Assembly: GCF_027580225.2 (NCBI RefSeq)
Contig: NC_073358.2
Span: 51,445,501-51,509,500 of the forward strand
Direction of reading: 5' to 3'
Length of the DNA stretch: 64,000 bases
From: Misgurnus anguillicaudatus
Taxonomy: Eukaryota; Chordata; Actinopteri; Cypriniformes; Cobitidae
Position 1 is the first letter of the stretch; every line of letters begins with the position of its first letter. Below, piece by piece: positions 29,948 through 64,000 of the stretch. The translations under genes and the position numbers were made by a program. The notes beneath the pieces are model-generated. The model was not told the DNA's origin. It searched no databases and was given only the letters and a program-made list of their open reading frames with translations.

Positions 29948-31101
29948 GGCGTGCGGTGACGGAGCAGGACTTTATCATACATGTGTCACAGCTTGAGAGC
30001 CGCGCCGTGCTCTGGTTTCGGTCACTTTGACTGATTCAGAACTGTTGACTGCATCTTTTATTTCGATTTTCTTGTTGTATCTTTTGTCCTTTTCACATGA
30101 AGTGGCCACTCGGGTATTAGAGAAGTGCTTTTAGTTTCATTGAAATGTTTTTCTTGGGAGACACAAAACGGCTTTTATAACCTAAACTTCTTCAGGATCT
30201 CGGTTCCAAGCAAGCTTCGCCCAAATGCAACACATGGCAACGCTGTCTCCTTGTTTATAAATTTTGGGAGAAACGCTGGAATTTTAAAATGTTTAAAATA
30301 TTTGCTCCTAATGGCTTATTCAGACCACTTTGAACAATGAAATGCTTTCACTTTAGTATGAAGCAAACAGCACACAAAGCACCTATGTTAAGTCTTGTAT
30401 GATTTCAACTTTAAGCACCTAAAGCATTTTTGCTGTTTAGATTATTATTTTTTTTTACTTCTGACTGTGCCATGAAATTTGATATTCAGTTCACTTCAGT
30501 CAAAGTTTTTTAATGTTTTACAATGCATTTGTCATTATTTTGTATTATAGTTCTTTTAAAAGTTTGAAGGCAGGATTGAACCGTACGTATGTGGATGTAT
30601 GAAATAAGTCTGGAGTGTTGTATGAATGTGTGTATGTGTGATTTTAAATGAAGTCAAGATATATTCAGGTGGTTACCAACTAAAGGTTTAGTCTGATATG
30701 TTTATCGCTGTTTTATCTTGTTTGTTTTTATTAAGATGCTTTGTATTCTTACTCCATTGCGTCTTGTACCACCAGTTAATTCATGTAACTCGAGAAGTTT
30801 TCGCATTATGGGCATGTTTGATTGATTTCTCTCTAAAGGACTTTTTTGTTGCATGCATCTAGTATTAGAAATAGGACGCAAGGCTTTCTCAGGGCATGCA
30901 ACATTCAGCATGTCTTCAGAGTAATGTAGCTCCACATCAGGTATATCACATCAGGAAAACTTTTTTCGTGCAAATTTCTACAGTATTTCATATTGATTCT
31001 GTTCAACCTAAACCCACTGTAAATATACAGGAGTTGTTTTGTTCAGTCAGGGCAATAATTCACAAGTTTTCCACACTTATAAATAATTGTTATACTTGCG
31101 A

Positions 31102-31107
31102 AATAAA
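31102..31107 (+). terminator. Probable polyadenylation signal of ppp1cc
   Basis: AATAAA about 1.15 kb after the stop codon. The sequence 29948-31101 has no repeats and would be the 3' UTR, a length in keeping with vertebrate PPP1CC gamma-1 transcripts. Confidence 0.55.
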
Positions 31108-32173
31108 TCAAAGGGAGAGGTGAGAGATTGCCCACTGTTGTTATTCAAATTCAACTTGAATTCTTTAATTTTTTTATCTCATTAAGTAATGTTATGAGAG
31201 TAATTTTTACATTAATTCAAAGTGACGTAATAAGCTTGCATTCATAATTTTATGACCTTATAACAATGGTTCAAAGAGTCCTCATTTGAAAGTGAAAGCA
31301 CGTGAAAAGTGCACTAAATTCACTTTAAGTACACTTAGTAAAGGTACCATTTTCTCATGCTAATTTTGTACCTAATATACAAAAAATAGGGAAAGGGCTT
31401 ATCCTTGTTCCAGACTAAAATGCATGCTTGAGCTGCCTTAATTTAAAAACACCTTTGATTGACGCATCTTAACATATATCAGTGCTGTTGTTTTGTCCTA
31501 AAATGCACACCAGTATTATTTTTTGTAAGGTGTGTTTGTAAAAACTACATAAATGTCTAATAACTAAGGCCTAGTCCTAGATTAACCTAAACCCTGTCCA
31601 GGAAGCTGGCCCAAGAACATAAAGTTGTGTACTAGTATGTAGTATACAGTTTCAATTGCTCCCCGAAGTAGAACTTATACTTTTAATTAGTATATGTTTA
31701 AAATCTACACTTTAATTTAGCACAAAATAAATGTACTACAAATGTAAAGTTTTTAGTAGAGGTATTTATAAAGTCAAAATAGTCAATCATGTATTCACAA
31801 AAAAATTAATAATTGCAAAACAAAAGAAAGTTTTGCACATGAAAAATAAATAATTGAGCAATAATGTTTTTATTGCAACCAAAAATAAAGAATCACAAAA
31901 GAAAATAAAGCATTAAGAAAAAATACTGTATTACAAAGGAAGAATAAAATTCACAAATATAAATAACACAGAACAAAAATAAAGATTTTACATCTTTACT
32001 TTTTTGTAATACAGTATTTTTGCAAATTTAAATTAAAAAATCAATGACTGCTGTAAAATAAGCTTGAGGATTTTGATGCTTTTGATCTCTGCAACACAAC
32101 AATGGTTTTGCAAATCAACTAATTTATTTGCAACTCTTTAATTTTGCGTTCTGATCAACTGTGTGTTTCACTT
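31108..32173. other. Intergenic after ppp1cc
   Basis: A MITE remnant at about 31389-31613 ('gggcttatccttgttccag' to 'aaccctgtccaggaagctgg') is a common cyprinid repeat. The rest is AT-rich with many 'aataaa' words, nothing else recognised. Confidence 0.4.
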
Positions 32174-32684
32174 CCCATATGGCAAAAAATGCATTTCTCT
32201 GGCCAGAAATATATTTTGAAATATATGCTAAATATATTTTGTAGAAAGTAATACTCAATTGAATATATTTTTGAATGTGAAAATAGATTTAGTTTAACCT
32301 TCATATATCAACATACATTTCAAAATGTATTTCAAGGGCAAGCAAATACATTTCTTTTACATCCAATATGGCTAAAAAAGTAGTATTTGACAAAATATAT
32401 GCTAAATATAAGCTAATTTATAAAGTATATTTTTTTAGGTTAATTTCACTCTTTCAAAAACTTATGTTTATAGGTTCGTAACATAAAGTAGGCTTACATT
32501 TTTTAATGCTTTAAATTTAACTTATTTTTTAAAATATATTTTAAAAAAATAAACAAAAAATGGCCAAAAAATATATTGGTGAACATTTTTTTTGTAAACA
32601 TATTCCAAAATATATTTCAGCAAATATATTTTTGGCAATTTTTTGTATATTTTGAAATATATTTAAAAATGTATATTAAAAATA
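32174..32684. repeat. AT-rich CCCATATGGC repeat upstream of ten1
   Basis: Starts CCCATATGGCAAAAAATG and has the characteristic 'ggcaagcaaatacatttc' and 'aaatatattttt' phrases of the family. Its right end is interrupted by a TA-flanked MITE. Confidence 0.6.
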
Positions 32685-32936
32685 TGAAGAGTTTCGTTGC
32701 AAAACGAGATAAATCCATTTTTTAACATTTTTGTCAAAACATGTTTATTATTATGTTATCATTTTATTATTTTGTTTTATGGTGCTACTAAGCTGTATTT
32801 TTAAGTTATGATGGTTTAAATCAAAACAAACCAACTGCAGTTGCATTGAAATTAATTGGAATGCACAACAAAAAAAACGAGATTTCTGAACAATTAAAAA
32901 AACGGTGGTTATCTCGTTTTGCAACGAAACTCTTCA
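32685..32936. mobile_element. TA-flanked MITE upstream of ten1
   Basis: About 31-base inverted ends, starting TGAAGAGTTTCGTTGCAAAA at the left and its complement at the right, both flanked by TA (32683-32684 and 32937-32938), as for Tc1/mariner-type insertion. It ends about 170 bases before the ten1 start codon, within or next to the promoter. Confidence 0.75.
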
Positions 32937-32972
32937 TATATTTTTGGGCCGTTTCGCTTTGTGGCGCTGTTT

Positions 32973-33000
32973 TGACGTGTGGGCGGGGTCAACGGAATGG
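32973..33000 (+). promoter_or_regulatory. Putative ten1 promoter elements
   Basis: A CRE-like TGACGTG (32973-32979) and a GC box GGGCGGGGTC (32981-32990) stand out against AT-rich repeat DNA. They lie just upstream of the ten1 reading frame. TATA is absent. Confidence 0.45.
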
Positions 33001-33107
33001 GGCGTGTTTGTTGCGTCATCAGCTTGCGTCGCAGATTCAAAGATCCGTGGAAAGTTTACACACGACCAAACGCTCGTTTTGTTTTTACCACAGATTTACT
33101 TTCTCAA

Positions 33108-33518
33108 ATGAATATGTTGCCTCATCCAGCGGTGTTTCACCTCCCATGGGAGATCAACGCATTGACAGAGGGTGCATCCGTGCGAACGTATGGCAGACTG
33201 ACAAGCTACAAGCCAGAGGAGTCCAGAGTCGTTCTTAGTGCCCAGCAGTCATCCAAAAAGTGCCAGGTGTCTGTGCGAACAACATTTGTTGAACCTTTTC
33301 TTCCGATATATGGAGCTCAGTATCTTGTTCTTGGAGAGATTGAAAAGACTGAGGGTGTTAGTGAAGTTGTGTTGTGTGCACGTGCTCTGAATTGTGTTGA
33401 TGGTGTAGACCTCGCATTAATACAACGGGCCATTACGGAGCAGAGATGCTTCTTTGAGGAGAGAAGACCTGAGAACAGTGTGCAAGCTTCCCAAAATGAG
33501 AACCCTCATCCCCCCTAA
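33108..33518 (+). CDS. ten1: CST telomere-replication complex subunit TEN1
   Basis: Small OB-fold protein; with CTC1 and STN1 it forms the CST complex that binds single-stranded DNA and helps DNA polymerase alpha fill in telomere C-strands. The 136-residue product carries the family's landmarks in order: MLPHPAVFHLPWE at the start, GASVRTYGRL, the strand VEPF near the middle, YLVLGEIE, then RALNCVDGVDLALIQRAI before a charged tail. Human TEN1 has 123 residues; the extra length is a Ser/Asn/Pro-rich tail. ATG at 33108 or 33114 is possible (the second has A at -3). The frame stays open upstream to 32979, but that part does not resemble TEN1. A good acceptor (tttgtttttaccacag, ends 33093) precedes the ATG, hinting at a 5' UTR intron. 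The coding region is uninterrupted, whereas human TEN1 has coding introns. Convergent with mcc. Confidence 0.85.
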   Translation: MNMLPHPAVFHLPWEINALTEGASVRTYGRLTSYKPEESRVVLSAQQSSKKCQVSVRTTFVEPFLPIYGAQYLVLGEIEKTEGVSEVVLCARALNCVDGVDLALIQRAITEQRCFFEERRPENSVQASQNENPHPP

Positions 33519-33798
33519 ATGTAAAAGAAACTATGTAATGATGACATCAGAAACCAGAGCCACTGAAAGAGAGTTGCGACATTTGGAACAGATTTACAGC
33601 AATGTCAAATGATGGAGCCTCTTAAAGTTCCCGGATGTTACTGCGAGCCCCATAGAACTGCAGCAGAACAGATGATTGTGATCAACTTTTTAAAGGTTTT
33701 AGCACATAAAACGTTAAAAGAAAAAGAATGTATGTTAGCACTACATCTGAATCAATCACTTTGTGCATCAATGTGTTGTTGTGGATTATTTATCATTA

Positions 33799-34136
33799 TA
33801 GGGCTGCATAATGATTAATCTTGACTAATCGTTTGCACAATATAGTTTTTTGTTACATCATACATATATATATATATATATAATGTGTGTACTTTGTATT
33901 ATAATTGTGTATGTATAAATACACACACATTCATCTTTATTAAAAAATAAAAAACATTTTCATACAAGTATAAATGCTTATTATATAAATATATTTTGTT
34001 CCTAAACTTATACATGCATGTGTGTGTGTGTATTTATATATACATAATTATTATACACAGTACACACACATAAATGATGTAAACAAAACTTTTATTTGGC
34101 AAACAATTAGTCGCGATTAATCATTATGCAGCTCTA
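33799..34136. mobile_element. TAGGGCTGCATAATG element downstream of ten1
   Basis: Ends TAGGGCTGCATAATGATTAA and (reverse) TAGAGCTGCATAATGATTAA. The core is (TA)n and (GT)n rich. No clear 8-bp duplication. Probably a hAT-type MITE; it contains a stray AATAAA (33946-33951) that ten1 could use. Confidence 0.65.
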
Positions 34137-34155
34137 TTAAATGAGTAGATTAGGG

Positions 34156-34408
34156 CAGTGGTTCCCAAATTTTTTCAGCGTGCGGCCCCCCTTGTGTACA
34201 GTGGATTCCTTTGCGGCCCCCCAAAGAAAATTTGGACAAAAACTGTTCTAAAACTCAACATTTTAATAAAAAAATTTAATTATACAAAAAAGTAGTGCTT
34301 TTGGTTAGTAGCCTTAATTTTTTTAGGTTTAATTACACAGAATTCATGATACATTAATATATTTCATAAAATGTCATAAAACTGGGGCCCCCAGTTTGAA
34401 AACCACTG
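34156..34408 (+). mobile_element. CAGTGGTT hAT MITE, copy 2
   Basis: Ends CAGTGGTTCCCAAATT and (reverse) CAGTGGTTTTCAAACT with an exact duplication GATTAGGG (34148-34155 and 34409-34416). Confidence 0.9.
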
Positions 34409-34689
34409 GATTAGGGGGTGTTTTAAAGGGTCATGAAACCCCCTCTTTCAGCTTCAGTCTATCTATCGTTTTGAAAAAAAAAGCAACTTAAAGTCGCCAT
34501 GAAAGGGAAGTAGCGATTTTCTTATATTCCCCTTGGTGACATATATCCGAGTGAAATGGCTTCTGAAATGAAAATAAAAGGTAGGGCGGGACTTGAGTTC
34601 ATCCTTAGAGAACTGATTGTATCGTTTGAAGTTGGGTCATGTTGATAATTGCTGCGGTTTTTCGCCGGACCCCGCCCACCTGCCGTACC

Positions 34690-34890
34690 ATCCAATACGA
34701 AAAAAAAATATATTTTAAATATATGCTAAATACATTTTGTAGATTTGGAAATATATGTAGTTTTAACTTTTATATATCAACATATATTTCAAAATATATT
34801 TCAAGGGCAAGCAAATACATTTCTAATTTTACGTCCCATATGGCAAAAAAAATTCTTTGCCAAAATATATTTTAAATATATGCTAAATCC
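34690..34890. repeat. AT-rich CCCATATGGC family fragment
   Basis: 'aatatattttaaatatatgctaaata' in parts, 'aagggcaagcaaatacatttc' in parts and 'cccatatggc' in the family order. Ends are blurred. Confidence 0.55.
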
Positions 34891-35334
34891 GCAAAATACT
34901 TCATAACATTAATGCTCCCTCAATTAATATTCATATTTTTCATTAAGATATTTGATGGTTAAAGCGAATTTTAGTTTGGATATCTGTTTTGTTAAATAAG
35001 ATCACTTTTAATAAATTACCTCATTCAATTTCAAGATCTCCTGCGTACCGATATAGTTGTCTAATGACCACATTTCACATTTTTCAGAAATGCAATGTGT
35101 TAACAAAACTGTCACTGCATCCGAAGTGGTTTTGGGTGCCACTGATCTTAGTGCTTAAGGCATCATAAAATTGTAATCTTTTATTACAATGCAAGTATTT
35201 TTCTGACCACTCTCCTTCCGAGTCGATTCCCAGTAAATGTATCATCATTCATACATTGTAAAGTTTCATTATGAGACGCAATATCATCTAAACACTAAAT
35301 GAGCAACGAACACGCCACTCGCACGATTTAATAT

Positions 35335-35340
35335 TTTATT
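35335..35340 (-). terminator. Probable polyadenylation signal of mcc
   Basis: TTTATT on the + strand is AATAAA on the - strand, about 2.07 kb beyond the mcc stop codon. Sequence left of it returns to repeat-rich intergenic character. Confidence 0.5.
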
Positions 35341-37411
35341 ATATAAACAAATACATTCTGTATTAAAATAAAACAAAAATGTTTGCAAAGATTTGATTCA
35401 AAAACAGATCTGTGCAAATTAGGTACAATTCACAAACCCCACTGTAGTTTCTCTAGCCCATTGTTTTGAAATGGATATGCATATACTTTTCATAAAAGAA
35501 AGCGCTGCTGTCATGTAGTCTTCCTTGTAAGAATTCATTTAAAATGCTCTCATACCTAAATATCAATCCTTACAATAACAGACATGTAAATCAGTTTATC
35601 ACAGAGAGGTCAAACTGCATTATGAATAATGTATCACTATAATAAATGCCTGTTCACATTTACAGTCTTGTGGGCAGATTGGTATAAAAACAGTCCGACT
35701 GAGTGAGCAGATTTCTATTGCTTTAAGATTTCAAACATGTCCAGCACTTAAAAATGTATTTAAAACGGATGAAAAATGCTTATGCATAAATGGCACCGCA
35801 ACTCAAAACCTTTGGAATAAAACAGCATTTTATAATCCACAGAAGTACAGCAGCTATTGAGGTTTCAATGCAGAAAAAAATTAAGTTTATAAGAAGGCAA
35901 TGTGGTGATCCTGTGAAAAAGTGTCCTTTAAATGTGTTTGTATGAGTAAATCAGACCTGCTTCATTAGTTTGCATTAAATTAAATCTGACATAATGATAT
36001 CACATTCCTCTTGTTGTACTGTATCCACATGCAAACAAATGTAAAAGCTACATCATCTAGTTGTAATCTTAGTGTAAGAAATGATTCACCTCAATTGTAC
36101 ATTTATATTCATACGGCATCTACGTTGCCCTATGTTTGCGGATTTTAGCTTTGGTCAAAAAGAAAACCCCCTCAAGTCACGAAACTGCAGACGTTTCCAC
36201 TGAAAACAGTAAAAACATCAACAATCAATACAACACAGATTAAACCTTTATAAATCACTTTATAATTTATAGAGGAATATTTTCTTATATTCACACACGG
36301 GTTGCTTGTTTTAATAATCTGTGAGGAACACCCTGACTTCATCACAAAATCATATAAGTAAAAAATAAAGACGATTATTTTAAACCAAAATGATTTGCAT
36401 TTCAACATATATAAAACCCATCGTCATGAAAATGCCACAATACAAATCATTATGCAAAATAACTGCTTCTTATCAAAATAATTTTTTTTTGCAACGAATG
36501 TTTGTGAACTGCTGTGCTAAATTATGTAAATGTCTTGTTTACTGCAAGTGCGTAGCTGCTGTAAAACTCTTCAGATTGAATATGTAAATGACATTATATG
36601 ATGAAAATGATGATTGATGACATCATGTGAAATTCTGCTTCATAGATAGACTGTAAAATATTATAAAGCATCATGAAATCTTTCAATGAGTTGATACATT
36701 AAAAACTAATGACTGATAAAAATGGCCATTATGTTTTAAAAACTGAAACTTAATGAAAATGCTTTCATTTACTAAATATGGTTTTAATACTGTATGACTT
36801 ACTTTTGTCTGTAAAACTATTAAAAAAAGTGTTTGCTTAGCAGATTGTTCTGCATACACAAAGACATTAAACCAATGTAAACAAAAGACTTTATCACACA
36901 AGATACGTACAGTATATGATACTTTAATCATATTTTATGATTCAGATTCGGTCTGAATATCATTTATGTTCTACAGAAGAGAGAAAGTCATACAGATTTG
37001 ATCTAAATAATGGTGAGTAAATGTGAATGTGTGTGAGGAAGGTTGTGATTGTTTACTTCACAAAGTAGCGTCCAAAATGTTTGGAAGAAGAACGCAGTCA
37101 TATAGTAACAAATATTACAAAAAAGTTCTTTCATTATGATTTTTTTCCAGTCTAAAGTCTTTTCTAAATAAAAACAGTACAGGACTTCTTATTCCAAAGC
37201 ATGATTGACAGCTGTCACATGACTGTGAAGAGACGTCCAGCCGCGTGTGTGTGTGTGCCCTGAAAGACTGTCGTCTGTCGTTGGACCTCTGCCATACTAT
37301 TGGTTATTCCTGACATGTTGGAGACCTCTCATTGGCTGTATATCTCTGTCAGTTGACTTTGGGTGATGTCTGTCCGATGCACGGCGGTGATGGGAGTAAA
37401 CTGTCTGTTTA
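35341..37411 (-). other. mcc 3' untranslated region (inferred)
   Basis: Unique, repeat-poor AT-rich sequence directly after the mcc stop. The absence of element ends over 2 kb contrasts with both sides and fits a retained 3' UTR. Its exact end depends on the signal at 35335-35340. Confidence 0.5.
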
Positions 37412-63271
<25,860 letters not shown>

Positions 63272-63274
63272 CTA

Positions 63275-64000
63275 CACAGACAGGGTACACAGACAGAAAG
63301 AATGATTAACAGGTGAAAAGACACAAACAGACAAAAAGACAAATCAAAAAATGGACAGACAGAAAATCGGATCAACAGATGGACAGACAGACAGATTCAT
63401 GCACACAGACAAAAAGACAGATCAACACATGGACAGACACATACAGACAGAAACTCAGATCAACAGACAGAGAGATCAACAGATGGACAGAGATAGACAG
63501 ACAGACATACAGATGGACAGACACAGACACACATACAGATGTACAGACAGATCAACAGATGTACAGACACAGACAGACAGACAGATAGACAGATCAACAG
63601 ACGCGCAGACACAGACAGATCAACAGATGGACAGATACAGACAGACAGACCTACAGACAGATCAACATACATACATTCATACATACATACATACATACAT
63701 ACATACAGACATACAGATCAACAGATGGACAAACACAGACAGACAGACAGAAAATCAGATCAACATACAGACAGATCAACAGATGGACAGACAGACAGAC
63801 CTACAGACAGATCAACAGCTAAACAGACACAGACAGACCTACAGACAGATCAACAGATATACAGACACAGAAAGACAGATCAACAGATGGGCAGACACAG
63901 ACAGACAGACAGATCAACAGATGGGCAGACACAGACAGACAGACAGATCAACAGATGGGCAGACACAGACAGACAGATCAACAGATGGATAGACAGACAG
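63275..64000. repeat. CAGA/ATAG-type minisatellite running off the right edge
   Basis: Irregular tandem 'acagacagatcaacagatgg' units with a pure (ACAT)n block at about 63666-63706. It begins within about 5 bases of the mcc exon at 63271 and continues to the end of the window. Frames inside it are artefacts. Confidence 0.9.

Noticed and set aside
32979..33107. N-terminal extension of ten1 from the upstream in-frame ATG
   Set aside because: The extra 43 codons do not resemble TEN1, include an apparent splice acceptor, and the human protein begins at the MLP motif.
63313..63992. Asp-Arg-Gln-Thr rich frame of over 200 codons
   Set aside because: Translation of the CAGA-type array; no start or splice context.

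Overview
The window looks like vertebrate nuclear DNA from a teleost, most likely a cypriniform fish. Coding sequence is split into short exons with GT/AG junctions. The background is AT-rich. Introns and intergenic DNA are full of hAT-type and TTAA-type miniature transposons, a Tc1-like element, SINE fragments of the type common in carp-like fish, and long CA/GT, TA and CAGA-type microsatellites. Identifications come from translating exons by eye and comparing them with remembered protein families; no search was run.

Four protein-coding genes are supported. (1) A ventricular/slow-muscle myosin regulatory light chain (myl2-like), + strand, 4955-8238, complete. (2) The catalytic subunit of protein phosphatase 1 gamma (ppp1cc), + strand, 11815-29947, complete, with a 12.4 kb first intron filled with nested transposons. 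(3) A compact, apparently intronless CST-complex subunit gene (ten1), + strand, 33108-33518. (4) The 3' two-thirds or so of mcc (colorectal mutant cancer protein), - strand, 12 exons from 63271 down to 37412; its 5' exons lie beyond the right edge. ten1 and mcc are convergent. myl2 and ppp1cc in the same orientation match the human MYL2/PPP1CC neighbourhood. ten1 and mcc are not neighbours of that pair in human.

Layout: 1-4820 intergenic with several MITEs; 4825-8313 myl2; 8314-11510 intergenic with nothing recognised; 11513-31107 ppp1cc; 31108-32960 AT-rich repeats; about 32973-33518 ten1; 33799-34890 repeats; 35335-63271 mcc (3' UTR at 35341-37411), whose introns hold foldback elements, a 178-bp tandem array, a broken Tc1 element and long microsatellites; from 63275 to the end a CAGA-type array inside an mcc intron.

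The points most worth a second look are two single-base oddities at first-intron splice junctions (myl2 acceptor reads ATG instead of AG; ppp1cc exon 1 is one base short for its obvious donor), the intronless ten1, a three-level transposon nest whose empty-site version is also in this window, a 178-bp satellite enclosed by terminal inverted repeats, and an mcc acceptor whose pyrimidine tract is a (TG)n/(CG)n microsatellite. I found no convincing new molecular system; the window reads as ordinary fish genes in a very transposon-rich setting.
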